Notes under the pieces: model-generated
What the model saw: only the letters and a program-made list of their open reading frames with translations
What the model was told of the DNA's origin: nothing
Database searches by the model: none
In this document: positions 51,964 to 61,362 of the stretch, piece by piece
How the letters are laid out: every line of letters starts with the position of its first letter
Position numbering within the stretch: position 1 is the stretch's first letter
Origin: Pseudomonas frederiksbergensis
GTDB lineage: Bacteria; Pseudomonadota; Gammaproteobacteria; Pseudomonadales; Pseudomonadaceae
DNA: 64,000 bases
Reading direction: 5' to 3'
Assembly: GCF_003732705.1 (NCBI RefSeq)
Contig: NZ_MOBR01000023.1
Location: 37,679 to 101,678, forward strand
Program-made: the position numbers and the translations under genes

Positions 51964-52059
51964 ATGGACTTCATCTTTGTGGTACTCGGTGCTCTGTTTT
52001 TCATCAGCCTGATCGGCCTGGCTCGGGGCTGTGCGGCGTTAAACAGGAGACGGTCATGA
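51964..52059 (+). CDS. 31-residue membrane peptide preceding kdpF
   Basis: The frame reads MDFIFVVLGALFFISLIGLA then RGCAALNRRRS. It has a strong ribosome-binding site (GGGAGGAAACGCC before ATG), one transmembrane helix (residues 3-20) and a basic tail, so the C-terminus is probably cytoplasmic. Its stop overlaps the kdpF start codon (ATGA), the same coupling used within the operon. It is shorter than usual gene-calling limits and easily missed. It could be an additional KdpF-like subunit or stabiliser; this is inference. Confidence 0.7.
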   Translation: MDFIFVVLGALFFISLIGLARGCAALNRRRS

Positions 52060-52148
52060 CAGGCTTCTATCTGTTCGGCGGCATCATCGCGGCGGGGTTG
52101 CTGGTGTACCTGGTCGCCGCGCTGTTTTTCCCGGAGGACTTCCTATGA
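52056..52148 (+). CDS. kdpF: K+-transporting ATPase subunit KdpF
   Basis: Thirty residues, MTGFYLFGGIIAAGLLVYLV then AALFFPEDFL, one transmembrane helix with the KdpF ending LFxPExF. KdpF stabilises the KdpABC complex. The start overlaps the upstream small peptide stop and its stop overlaps the kdpA start by four bases (ATGA). Confidence 0.9.
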   Translation: MTGFYLFGGIIAAGLLVYLVAALFFPEDFL

Positions 52149-53917
52149 CCACTCAAGCCTGGATCCTCCTCGGGGCCTTTTTGCTGGTGCTCGGTTTGTT
52201 GGCCTGGCCGCTCGGGCGTTGGTTGACCACCGTGATGGAGGGTCGATTTGCCCTCGGCGCGCGGATTGAATCGCCGCTGTATCGCCTGGCCGGAGTCACG
52301 CCCGAAGCGCAGATGAGCTGGCTGCAATACGCCCTCGCCTTGATCCTGTTCAACGCGTTGGGCTTGCTGTTCGTCTACGCGCTGCAACGCTTGCAAGGTT
52401 TCCTGCCGTTCAACCCGCAAGGCTTCGGCGCCGTGACGCCAGACTCCTCATTCAACACCGCCGCCAGTTTCGTCACCAACACCGACTGGCAAGGTTATGG
52501 CGGTGAATCGACGATGAGCTACCTGACGCAGATGCTCGCGCTCACGGTGCAGAACTTCCTGTCCGCCGCCACCGGCATCGTGGTAGCCGTGGCGCTGATT
52601 CGCGGCTTCGCCCGCCACAGCGCCACCAGCATCGGCAATGCCTGGACCGACCTCACCCGCATCACGTTATGGGTGCTGCTGCCGCTGTCGCTGATTTTTG
52701 CGCTGTTCTTCGTCAGCCAAGGGGCGATCCAGAATCTGGATCCCTACAAGGACGTGTCGACGCTGGAAGTCGTGCAATACCAGGCGCCGGTGCTGAACGA
52801 CGCCGGCCAACCGAAACTCGATGCCCAAGGCAGCCCCGTCACCGTCGCCGCCAGCACCGACAAGCAAACCATCGCCATGGGCCCGGTGGCCTCGCAGGAA
52901 GCGATCAAGATGCTCGGCACCAATGGCGGCGGTTTCTTCAATGCCAACTCGGCGCACCCTTACGAAAACCCCACGGCGCTGAGCAATTTCCTCCAGTTGA
53001 TCGCGATTTTCCTGATCCCGACTGCGCTGTGCTTCGTCTTCGGCCATGTCGTCGGTGATATCCGCCAAGGCTGGGCGTTGCTGGCGACGATGACGATCAT
53101 CTTTGTGATCGCCGTGATCGCGGTCACTCACTACGAACAACTCGGCAACCCGCAATTTTCCTCGCTGGGCATCGACACGACGGCGGGCAACATGGAGGGC
53201 AAGGAACTGCGCTTTGGCATCAGCGCCTCCAGTCTTTTCGCCGCCGTGACCACCGCCGCCTCCTGCGGTGCGGTCAACGCCATGCACGACTCGTTCACCC
53301 CGCTGGGCGGCGCGGTGCCGCTGGTGTTGATGCAACTGGGCGAAGTGGTGTTCGGCGGCACTGGCTCGGGCCTGTACGGCATGTTGGTGTTCGCGATTCT
53401 GGCGGTGTTTATCGCCGGTTTGATGATCGGCCGCACGCCGGAATACCTGGGCAAGAAGATCGAAGCCTACGAGATGAAAATGGTCGCCATCGCGATTCTG
53501 GTGACGCCATTGCTGGTGCTGTTCGGCACCGCCATCGCGGTCATGGCCGAGGCCGGACGGCTGGGAATTGCCAACCCCGGCGCCCACGGTTTTTCGGAAA
53601 TCCTCTACGCCTTCAGCTCGGCCGCCAACAACAACGGCAGCGCCTTCGCCGGGCTGTCGGCCAACACCCCGTTCTACAACACGATGCTGGCGATCGTCGC
53701 CTGGTTCGGCCGCTTCGGCGTGATCGTCCCGGTGCTCGCCATCGCCGGCAGCCTGGCGGCGAAGAAACGCCTGGCAGTCACCGGCGGCACCATGCCCACC
53801 CACGGCATGCTGTTTGTGGCGCTGCTGATCGGCACGGTGTTGCTGGTCGGCTTGCTCAACTACGTGCCGGCACTCGCCCTCGGGCCTGTCGTCGAACACC
53901 TCAACCTGATCAAGTGA
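52145..53917 (+). CDS. kdpA: K+-transporting ATPase subunit A
   Basis: A 590-residue channel-like subunit that binds and translocates K+. The sequence contains the repeated M1-P-M2-like units with selectivity regions such as FVTNTDWQGYGGES, GTNGGGFFNANSAHPYENPT and TAASCGAVNAMHDSFTPLGG, then SSAANNNGSAFAGL. All expected KdpA landmarks are intact. It is translated from an overlap with kdpF and followed by kdpB after 10 bases. Confidence 0.97.
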   Translation: MTTQAWILLGAFLLVLGLLAWPLGRWLTTVMEGRFALGARIESPLYRLAGVTPEAQMSWLQYALALILFNALGLLFVYALQRLQGFLPFNPQGFGAVTPDSSFNTAASFVTNTDWQGYGGESTMSYLTQMLALTVQNFLSAATGIVVAVALIRGFARHSATSIGNAWTDLTRITLWVLLPLSLIFALFFVSQGAIQNLDPYKDVSTLEVVQYQAPVLNDAGQPKLDAQGSPVTVAASTDKQTIAMGPVASQEAIKMLGTNGGGFFNANSAHPYENPTALSNFLQLIAIFLIPTALCFVFGHVVGDIRQGWALLATMTIIFVIAVIAVTHYEQLGNPQFSSLGIDTTAGNMEGKELRFGISASSLFAAVTTAASCGAVNAMHDSFTPLGGAVPLVLMQLGEVVFGGTGSGLYGMLVFAILAVFIAGLMIGRTPEYLGKKIEAYEMKMVAIAILVTPLLVLFGTAIAVMAEAGRLGIANPGAHGFSEILYAFSSAANNNGSAFAGLSANTPFYNTMLAIVAWFGRFGVIVPVLAIAGSLAAKKRLAVTGGTMPTHGMLFVALLIGTVLLVGLLNYVPALALGPVVEHLNLIK

Positions 53918-53927
53918 GACCACGAAC

Positions 53928-56006
53928 ATGACACGCAAAGCGTTCTCCTTGTTCGACCCGAAACTCATCACCCCGGCGATGGTCGAGTCCGTGCGCAAAC
54001 TCAGCCCCAAAATCCAGTGGCGCAACCCGGTGATGTTCGTCGTCTACATCGGCGCGATCATCACCAGTGCCTTGTGGGTCCAGGCCTTGCGCGGCCAGGG
54101 TGAGGCCAGCGCCGGGTTTATCCTCGCGATTGCCCTGTGGCTGTGGTTCACCGTGCTGTTCGCCAACTTCGCCGAAGCCCTGGCCGAGGGTCGCAGCAAG
54201 GCCCAGGCCGCCTCGCTACGGGACCTGAAAAAGGAAACCTGGGCCAAGAAACTGCGCGAACCGCACTACGGCGCCGAGTGGCAATTGGCGCAATCGAGCG
54301 GCTTGTGCAAAGGCGATGTGGTGGTGGTCGAGGCCGGCGATCTGGGTGACTCGATCATCCCCGCCGACGGCGAAATCATCGAAGGCGCGGCCTCGGTGGA
54401 CGAATCAGCGATCACCGGCGAATCGGCCCCGGTAATCCGCGAGTGTGGCGGCGACTTCTCCGCCGTAACCGGTGGCACCCGGGTGCTCTCGGACTGGATC
54501 GTGGTGCGCGTCACCACCAACCCCGGCGAAACCTTCGTCGACCGTATGATCGCCATGGTCGAGAACGCCAAACGGCAAAAGACCCCGAATGAAATCGCCT
54601 TGTCGATCCTGCTGGTGGCGCTGACCATCGTGTTCCTCGGCGTCACCGTGACGCTGCTGCCCTTCTCGCTGTTCGGGGTCGCGGTGGCCCAGGCCGGGAC
54701 GCCGGTTTCGATCACCGTACTGATCTCGCTGCTGGTGTGCCTGATCCCCACCACGATTGCCGGCCTGCTGTCGGCGGTCGGTGTCGCAGGCATGAGCCGC
54801 ATGATGGAGGCCAATGTCATCGCCACCTCTGGGCGTGCCGTGGAGGCCGCCGGTGACGTAGACGTTCTGCTGCTCGACAAGACCGGCACCATCACCCTCG
54901 GCAACCGTCACGCCTCGGCGTTTTTACCCGCGCCGGGGATCAAGGAAGCAGACCTGGTGGACGTGGCGCAACTCGCCTCCCTCGCCGACGAAACCCCCGA
55001 AGGCCGCAGCATCGTGGTGCTGGCCAAACAACGCTTCAACCTGCGTGAACGTGACATCGCCGCGCTCGACGCCCACTTCGTCCACTTCTCGGCCCAGACC
55101 CGCATGAGCGGCGTCGACATGGGCACGCGCCAACTGCGCAAGGGCGCCGGCGAAGCGATCCTGCGCCACGTCCAAAGCCTGGGCGGGCACTTCCCGGACG
55201 CGGTGCAAACCATCGTCGAAGACGTGGCCCGTCGGGGCAGCACGCCGCTGGTGGTGGCTGACGACGCCAAGGTGTTGGGCGTGATCGAACTCAAGGACAT
55301 CGTCAAGGGCGGGATCAAGGAACGTTTTGTCGAACTGCGGCGCATGGGCATCAAGACCGTGATGGTCACCGGCGACAACCGCGTCACCGCCGCCGCCATC
55401 GCCGCCGAGGCCGGGGTCGATGACTTCCTCGCGGAAGCCACGCCGGAACAGAAACTCGAACTGATCCGCCGCTACCAGGCCGAGGGCCGTTTGGTGGCGA
55501 TGACCGGCGACGGCACCAACGATGCCCCGGCGCTGGCCCAGGCCGATGTTGCGGTGGCGATGAACTCTGGGACGCAAGCGGCCAAGGAAGCCGGGAACAT
55601 GGTCGATCTGGACAGCAACCCGACGAAGCTGATCGAGGTGGTGGAAACCGGTAAACAGATGCTGATGACCCGGGGCTCGCTGACCACGTTCTCGATTGCC
55701 AACGACGTGGCCAAGTATTTCGCCATCGTGCCGGCGGCGTTCGTCACCACCTATCCGTCGCTGGCGGCGCTGAACATCATGGGGCTGACCAGCCCGAATT
55801 CCGCGGTGCTGTCGGCGGTGATTTTCAATGCGCTGATCATTATTTTCCTGATTCCCCTGGCGCTCAAAGGCGTGAAATACCGCCCGGTCGGCGCGGCTCT
55901 GCTGCTGCGGCGCAACCTGCTGATCTATGGGCTGGGCGGGGTCGTTGTTCCATTCATTGGCATCAAAATCATCGATATGGCGCTCGCCGCTGTCGGTCTG
56001 GTTTGA
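53928..56006 (+). CDS. kdpB: K+-transporting P-type ATPase subunit B
   Basis: A 692-residue P-type ATPase. Phosphorylated Asp317 lies in LLLDKTGTITLG; the TGES actuator motif (AITGESAP) and the hinge GDGTNDAPALAQADVA are present. It couples ATP hydrolysis to K+ movement through KdpA. The gene is complete and follows kdpA; kdpC starts 12 bases after its stop. Confidence 0.98.
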   Translation: MTRKAFSLFDPKLITPAMVESVRKLSPKIQWRNPVMFVVYIGAIITSALWVQALRGQGEASAGFILAIALWLWFTVLFANFAEALAEGRSKAQAASLRDLKKETWAKKLREPHYGAEWQLAQSSGLCKGDVVVVEAGDLGDSIIPADGEIIEGAASVDESAITGESAPVIRECGGDFSAVTGGTRVLSDWIVVRVTTNPGETFVDRMIAMVENAKRQKTPNEIALSILLVALTIVFLGVTVTLLPFSLFGVAVAQAGTPVSITVLISLLVCLIPTTIAGLLSAVGVAGMSRMMEANVIATSGRAVEAAGDVDVLLLDKTGTITLGNRHASAFLPAPGIKEADLVDVAQLASLADETPEGRSIVVLAKQRFNLRERDIAALDAHFVHFSAQTRMSGVDMGTRQLRKGAGEAILRHVQSLGGHFPDAVQTIVEDVARRGSTPLVVADDAKVLGVIELKDIVKGGIKERFVELRRMGIKTVMVTGDNRVTAAAIAAEAGVDDFLAEATPEQKLELIRRYQAEGRLVAMTGDGTNDAPALAQADVAVAMNSGTQAAKEAGNMVDLDSNPTKLIEVVETGKQMLMTRGSLTTFSIANDVAKYFAIVPAAFVTTYPSLAALNIMGLTSPNSAVLSAVIFNALIIIFLIPLALKGVKYRPVGAALLLRRNLLIYGLGGVVVPFIGIKIIDMALAAVGLV

Positions 56007-56018
56007 GGGAGCACTGTC

Positions 56019-56591
56019 ATGGCCACTCTGTTGCGTCCGGCGCTGACCCTGTTGATCTTCTTTTCGCTGCTCACGGGCCTGGCCTATCCGCTGGTCACCA
56101 CCGGCATCGCACGGCTGGTGTTTCCCCATCAGGCCGCCGGCAGCCTGATCGAACGGGATGGCAAAACCGTGGGTTCGTTGCTGATCGGCCAGGGGTTCAG
56201 CGACCCGAAATACTTCTGGAGCCGCCCTTCCGCCACCAGCCCCATGCCCTACAACGCCCAGGCCTCCAGCGGCTCGAATCAGGGCCCGCTGAACCCGGCG
56301 CTGATGGACGCGGTCAAGGGGCGGATCGAGGCGTTGCACGCAGCCGATCCTGGCAACACCGCCACGGTGCCCGCCGACCTGGTCTACAGTTCCGCCAGTG
56401 GTCTTGATCCGCACATCAGCGTGGCGGCGGCGTTGTATCAGGCCGACCGGGTGTCGCGGGTGCGTCATTTGCCCATCGAGAAGGTTCGCCAGTTGATCGG
56501 CGAGTATGCTGAAGGCACGCTGCTCGGTTTTCTCGGCGAGCCTCGGGTCAACGTGCTGGCCCTGAACCTGGCGCTCGACGCCGCACACTGA
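56019..56591 (+). CDS. kdpC: K+-transporting ATPase subunit C
   Basis: A 190-residue periplasmic-facing subunit with one N-terminal transmembrane helix (LLRPALTLLIFFSLLTGLAY), a conserved YFWSRPSAT-containing region and SSASGLDPHISVAAALYQ. It assists KdpA/KdpB assembly and nucleotide affinity. GGAG precedes the ATG at 56019. Last of the structural genes before the sensor kinase. Confidence 0.97.
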   Translation: MATLLRPALTLLIFFSLLTGLAYPLVTTGIARLVFPHQAAGSLIERDGKTVGSLLIGQGFSDPKYFWSRPSATSPMPYNAQASSGSNQGPLNPALMDAVKGRIEALHAADPGNTATVPADLVYSSASGLDPHISVAAALYQADRVSRVRHLPIEKVRQLIGEYAEGTLLGFLGEPRVNVLALNLALDAAH

Positions 56592-56617
56592 GCGCCAACT
56601 CACACACGGTGAGCGTG

Positions 56618-59314
56618 ATGGCCGAACAACGTCCTGACCCGGACCAGCTACTGGCCCGGATTCGCGAAGAGGAAGCGCAAGCCAAACGCGGTCGGTTGAA
56701 GATTTTCTTCGGCGCCAGCGCCGGGGTCGGCAAGACCTACGCCATGCTCGCCGCCGCGCATACTGCGAAGTTGCAGGACACCAACGTACTGATCGGCGTA
56801 GTCGAAACCCATGGCCGCGCCGAAACCCAGGCGTTGACCGAAGGCCTCGAGCTGCTGCCGCTCAAACGGGTCATCGACAAACAGCGCACCCTCAGCGAAT
56901 TCGACCTGGACGCCGCCCTCGCCCGCGCACCGGACTTGATCCTGATCGACGAACTGGCCCACTCCAATGCCGTCGGCTCCCGACACCCGAAACGCTGGCA
57001 AGACGTGGAAGAACTGCTCAGCGCCGGGATCGACGTGTGGTCAACGATGAACGTCCAGCACCTGGAAAGCCTCAACGATATTGTCGGCGGCATCACCGGA
57101 ATTCGCGTCTGGGAAACCGTGCCCGACCATGTGTTCGATACCGCCGACGAAGTGGTGATCGTCGACTTGCCCCCCGACGATCTGTTGCAGCGCTTGAAAG
57201 AAGGCAAGGTTTACCTGGCGCAACAGGCCGAGCGCGCGGTGCAGAATTTCTTTCGCAAAGGCAACCTGATCGCCCTGCGCGAACTGGCCCTGCGCCGCAC
57301 CGCTGACCGGGTCGACAGCGACATGTTGCAGTACCGCCAAAGCAGCGCGGTGAAACCGGTGTGGGGCACCCGCGACTCGCTGCTCGCCTGCATCGGCCCC
57401 CATGAACAGGCAGAAAAAACCGTGCGTTCGACGGCGCGCCTGGCCGCGCAACTGAACGTGCCGTGGCACGCGGTGTATGTCGAAACCCCGGCGTTGCAGC
57501 GCCTGCCCGAAGCCAAGCGTCGTCGCGTGCTCGCAACGTTGAAACTGGCGCAGGAAATGGGCGCGCAGATCTCGACCCTGGCCGGCCAGGACATTGCCGA
57601 AACCCTGGTCAGGTATGCGCGCCAGCACAATCTGTCCAAAGTGGTGCTGGGGCGTGACGAGCAGCCGCGCCGCCGATTCTGGCGTCAAGTGTTGGCCGAT
57701 CGGATTGGCGCATTGGGCGCTGATCTGGATGTGATTCAGGTGTCGTTGCCGGCCAGCAGTCCGCGCCCCGAGAGCGCACCGGCAACCGGGGAAAACCCGA
57801 TTCCATGGTCGGCGTATCTGTGGAGCGCCGGGATTTGCGCGGTGACGACGCTGATCGCCTTGCCGCTATCAGGCATCCTTGAGCAAGCCAATATCGTCAT
57901 GCTGTTTTTGCTCGCGGTGGTTGCCGTCGCGGTGCGTTTCGGTCGTGGCCCGGCGGTGATGGCGGCGTTCATGTCCGTCGGCGCCTTCGACTTTTTCTTT
58001 GTCTCGCCGCGTTTTTCCTTCGCCTTCGCCGATGTGCAGTACCTGGTGACCTTCGTGGTCATGCTGGTGGTCGCCTTGGTGATCGGGCAAATGACCGCCG
58101 GCCTGACGTACCAGGCGCGGGTGGCGCAGCGGCGCGAAGATCGCATGCGCGCGCTGTACGACATGTCACGCCTGTTGTCCGCCGCGCTGATGACCGAACA
58201 GGTGGCGCAGGTCAGCGCGCAGTTCCTGTCAGCCGAGTTTGGCGCCCGCTCAGCATTGCTGGTGGCCGACGACAACAATAAATTGCAGGCGCCGATGGTC
58301 ACCGGCGATGCACCGCAAGTCGATCTCGCCATTGCCCAATGGTCGTTCGACAAAACCGAACCGGCGGGCTACGGCACCGACACTCTGCCCGCCAGCACTA
58401 CGCTGTATCTGCCACTGTCGGCACCGATGCGGGTGCGCGGCATCCTGGCGGTGCAGCCGCGCGACACCACGCGGCTGGCGGTGCCGGAACAGCGGCGCCT
58501 GCTCGATACCTGCGCGTCGTTGCTGGCGATTTCCCTCGAACGCATTCATTACATCAACGTGGCCCAGGACACGACTGTGCAAATGGAATCCGAGCGCTTG
58601 CGCAACTCGCTGCTCTCGGCCATTTCCCACGACCTGCGCACGCCGCTGTCGGTGATGGTCGGGCTCGCCGAAGCGCTTAAATTGACCCAGCCAGCCTTGA
58701 CCGGAGAAGCCGCCGAGATTGCCACGGCGGTGGGTGAATCGGCGCTGCGCATGAACACGCTGGTCAACAACCTGCTGGACATGGCGCGCCTGGAGTCCGG
58801 CAAAGTGGTACTCAATCGCCAGTGGCAACCGGTTGAAGACGTGGTCGGAAGTGCCCTGCGCGCCATCCAGCCGATTCTCGGCGGGCGTTCGGTGCACGTC
58901 GCGCTGGAGGATGACTTGCCGCCGGTGCGGATCGACGCGGTGCTGATCGAACGCATCCTGATCAACCTGATCGAAAACGCCGTCAAATACACCCCGCCCG
59001 CCACCACCATCGGCCTGGGCGCCCGGGCCACGCCGGACACCATCGAACTGTGCGTCACCGACGAAGGACCGGGCCTGCCCCACGGTCACGAAGAAGCCAT
59101 CTTCAGCAAGTTCATGCGCGGCAAAAAGGAAAGCGCGATCCCCGGTGTCGGCCTGGGCCTGGCCATCTGCCGCGCCATCGCCCAGGCTCATGAAGGCACC
59201 ATCACCGGTGTCACCCGACCCGAGGGCGGCGCGTGCTTCACGCTGCGCCTGCCCCGGGAAACCCCACCCGTCATCGAACCCTTTGCCCCGCAGACTGACG
59301 AGGAACAGCCATGA
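56618..59314 (+). CDS. kdpD: Osmosensitive K+ channel sensor histidine kinase
   Basis: An 898-residue sensor. Domains in order: KdpD N-terminal ATP-binding domain with Walker A GASAGVGKTYAML, a universal-stress-like domain (about 250-370, AQEMGAQISTLAGQDIAE), four transmembrane helices (about 395-495), a GAF-like domain, and the kinase core with His671 (SHDLRTPLSVMV), NLIENAVKYTPP and GVGLGLAIC. It senses low K+/high ionic stress and phosphorylates KdpE. ATG at 56618 is used; an in-frame GTG nine bases earlier is possible. Its last 4 bases overlap kdpE. Confidence 0.96.
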   Translation: MAEQRPDPDQLLARIREEEAQAKRGRLKIFFGASAGVGKTYAMLAAAHTAKLQDTNVLIGVVETHGRAETQALTEGLELLPLKRVIDKQRTLSEFDLDAALARAPDLILIDELAHSNAVGSRHPKRWQDVEELLSAGIDVWSTMNVQHLESLNDIVGGITGIRVWETVPDHVFDTADEVVIVDLPPDDLLQRLKEGKVYLAQQAERAVQNFFRKGNLIALRELALRRTADRVDSDMLQYRQSSAVKPVWGTRDSLLACIGPHEQAEKTVRSTARLAAQLNVPWHAVYVETPALQRLPEAKRRRVLATLKLAQEMGAQISTLAGQDIAETLVRYARQHNLSKVVLGRDEQPRRRFWRQVLADRIGALGADLDVIQVSLPASSPRPESAPATGENPIPWSAYLWSAGICAVTTLIALPLSGILEQANIVMLFLLAVVAVAVRFGRGPAVMAAFMSVGAFDFFFVSPRFSFAFADVQYLVTFVVMLVVALVIGQMTAGLTYQARVAQRREDRMRALYDMSRLLSAALMTEQVAQVSAQFLSAEFGARSALLVADDNNKLQAPMVTGDAPQVDLAIAQWSFDKTEPAGYGTDTLPASTTLYLPLSAPMRVRGILAVQPRDTTRLAVPEQRRLLDTCASLLAISLERIHYINVAQDTTVQMESERLRNSLLSAISHDLRTPLSVMVGLAEALKLTQPALTGEAAEIATAVGESALRMNTLVNNLLDMARLESGKVVLNRQWQPVEDVVGSALRAIQPILGGRSVHVALEDDLPPVRIDAVLIERILINLIENAVKYTPPATTIGLGARATPDTIELCVTDEGPGLPHGHEEAIFSKFMRGKKESAIPGVGLGLAICRAIAQAHEGTITGVTRPEGGACFTLRLPRETPPVIEPFAPQTDEEQP

Positions 59315-60000
59315 CCGAATCAGTACCGCACGTCCTGATCATCGAGGACGAAAAAGAAATCCGCCGCTTCGTGCGCATGGCCCTGCAAGCCGAAGGCCTG
59401 GACGTGCACGAAGCCGACACGTTCCACCGCGGCCTCATCGACGCCGGCACCCGCCGCCCTGACCTGATCATCCTCGACCTCGGCCTGCCCGACGGCGACG
59501 GCATCGACCTGATCCGCGACGTGCGCAGCTGGTCGCCGGTGCCCATCATCGTGTTGTCGGCCCGCGGCGCCGAGTCAGACAAAATCCTCGCCCTGGACAC
59601 CGGCGCCGACGACTACCTGGTCAAGCCCTTCGGCACCGGCGAACTGCTCGCCCGGGTGCGCGCGCTGCTACGCCGACAAGCGAAAGAGGCCGATAACAAT
59701 GCCGTGCTGAGCTTTGGCGAGGTGCGTATCGATATCGAACGGCGAGTGGTGGAGCGTTCCGGGGCGCCGCTGCATTTGACGCCGCTGGAGTATCGGTTGC
59801 TGGTGCACCTGTGCTCGCATCCGAATCGGGTATTGACCCATTTGCAATTGTTGAAAGCGGTGTGGGGGCCTTCGCATACGACTGACACGCCGTATTTGCG
59901 GGTGTTTATGGGTGGGTTACGCAAGAAGGTCGAAGTGGACCCTTCGCAGCCGCGGCATCTGGTGACGGAGACAGGAGTTGGGTATCGGTTCATCCCATAA
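59311..60000 (+). CDS. kdpE: Response regulator of the kdp operon
   Basis: A 229-residue OmpR-type regulator with acidic pocket E12-D13, phospho-acceptor Asp56 (IILDLGLPDGDG), Lys105 (DDYLVKPFG) and a C-terminal winged helix (LTPLEYRLLVHLCSHPNRVL, then YLRVFMGGLRKKVE). It activates kdpFABC from the site-like sequence at 51874. Overlaps kdpD by 4 bases. The kinase and regulator genes follow the structural genes directly on the same strand. Confidence 0.96.
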   Translation: MTESVPHVLIIEDEKEIRRFVRMALQAEGLDVHEADTFHRGLIDAGTRRPDLIILDLGLPDGDGIDLIRDVRSWSPVPIIVLSARGAESDKILALDTGADDYLVKPFGTGELLARVRALLRRQAKEADNNAVLSFGEVRIDIERRVVERSGAPLHLTPLEYRLLVHLCSHPNRVLTHLQLLKAVWGPSHTTDTPYLRVFMGGLRKKVEVDPSQPRHLVTETGVGYRFIP

Positions 60001-60003
60001 CCC

Positions 60004-60336
60004 TGTAGGAGCGAGGCTTGCCCGCGAACAACGATAACGCGGTAAACCAGACCTGAAGCCATCACCGTAGGAGCAAAGCTTGCCCGCGAAGAACGATAAC
60101 GCGGTGTGTCAGACCTGACGCCATCACCGTAGGAGCAAAGCTTGCTCGCGAAGAACGATAACGCGGTGTGTCAGACCTGACGCCGTCACCGTAGGAGCAA
60201 AGCTTGCTCGCGATAAACGATAACGCGGTAAACCAGACCTGAAGCCATCACCGTAGGAGCAAAGCTTGCTCGCGATAAACGATAACGCGGTGTGTCAGAC
60301 CTGACGCCTTCGCGAGCAAGCTTTGCTCCTACAGGG
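60004..60336. repeat. Array of five direct REP units (62-bp period) closed by an inverted REP
   Basis: GTAGGAGC recurs at 60005, 60067, 60129, 60191 and 60253, exactly 62 bases apart. Each unit is a REP core plus a spacer with AACGATAACGCGGT. Units alternate between GGTAAACCAGACCTGAAGCC and GGTGTGTCAGACCTGACGCC spacers. A final inverted core (GAGCAAGCTTTGCTCCTACA) closes the array. No gene or leader is present, and spacers are not unique, so this is not CRISPR. Confidence 0.92.
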
Positions 60337-60392
60337 GGCCTGCGCCGACCATCCATCCTGTGAACAACACCGAACCAAATGTGAGAGCGGGC

Positions 60393-61088
60393 TCAAGCCA
60401 ACAGCTCAGTAATCCACCGCGCCTGCCGGGCAATCTCCTGCAGCTTTTCCTCAGGCACAGCCTGCCGCGCTCGGGCGAAGTTGCTCAGGGTCTTCTGCTT
60501 TTCACGCAAGATGCGCTGCCACTTGGCCAGGAACACCGCGCTGCGCGCCTGCATCTGCAGCGGGCCGAAGTACAGTTCCTCGGCGGTGTATTCCACCGGC
60601 CCGGCGCGTTCGGCGACGATGATTTCGTAGTCGAAGCGGTTTTCCCGCAGCAGTTCCTCGCAGAGGATGCGGTAGCCGTTTTCCATCAGCCATTGGCGCA
60701 GTGGCTGCTCGCCGCCGTTGGGTTGCAGGATCAGGCGTTCCTGGCCGTTGAGGTGCGCCTTGCCGCTGTCGAGGATGTCGCGGATTGTCTCGCCGCCCAT
60801 GCCGCAGATGCTGATTGCCGTGATCCCGTCGCCTGGCTCGATCGCCGCCAGGCCATTGGCCAGGCGCACGGTGATCCGCTGGTCCAGGTCGTTCTCGCGC
60901 ACGGTGCGTTCGGCCGCGCGGAACGGCGTCATCGCGACCTCCCCCGCCACCGCCGCCGCAATCGCGCCACGGAGCATCAACGCCACCGGCAGGTAGCCGT
61001 GGTCCGAGCCGATATCGGCCAGGCGCGCACCGGCGGGCACATGCGCCGCCACGCGTTCCAGGCGCATGGACAATGTGTGTTCGTTCAA
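60393..61088 (-). CDS. trmK: tRNA (adenine(22)-N1)-methyltransferase
   Basis: A 231-residue SAM-dependent methyltransferase when started at the TTG (61086-61088, complement) after AAGGGG: NEHTLSMRLERVAAHVPAGA, then LADIGSDHGYLP (SAM motif I) and AISICGMGGETIRDIL. This aligns with the start of known TrmK proteins (about 235 residues) better than the ATG 26 codons upstream. It modifies A22 of tRNA. It stands alone downstream of the REP array. TrmK is best studied in Firmicutes; Pseudomonas has homologues (DUF633). Confidence 0.85.
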   Translation of the reverse strand: MNEHTLSMRLERVAAHVPAGARLADIGSDHGYLPVALMLRGAIAAAVAGEVAMTPFRAAERTVRENDLDQRITVRLANGLAAIEPGDGITAISICGMGGETIRDILDSGKAHLNGQERLILQPNGGEQPLRQWLMENGYRILCEELLRENRFDYEIIVAERAGPVEYTAEELYFGPLQMQARSAVFLAKWQRILREKQKTLSNFARARQAVPEEKLQEIARQARWITELLA

Positions 61089-61362
61089 CTGCAGCCCCTT
61101 TTCACCCCGAACGTCCGGCACCGTTGGCCGGATCGGGGCGAGACTGTGTCGAGCAACGCCGTGCATGTCAAATTCCTGTGACCGGGGCCATTCAACGTGC
61201 GGTTTCGTATCTCACTGTATCCGCTGCCCTGCCAGACAACTTTTGCCTTAAAAGCCGTGGTTTACGACACATGGCAGATACCTCGGATCGCTTAAATGGG
61301 TTCCATCGAGGCAAGACAACTTGCCTCACAGGAACGACCCATTAAATCTTGAGGAAATCATC

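Noticed and set aside
54924..56603. Minus-strand open frame of 559 codons
   Set aside because: Shadow of kdpB and kdpC, which have all family motifs.
60004..60336. CRISPR array
   Set aside because: Units are REP cores with only two spacer types, no unique spacers, and no cas genes nearby.
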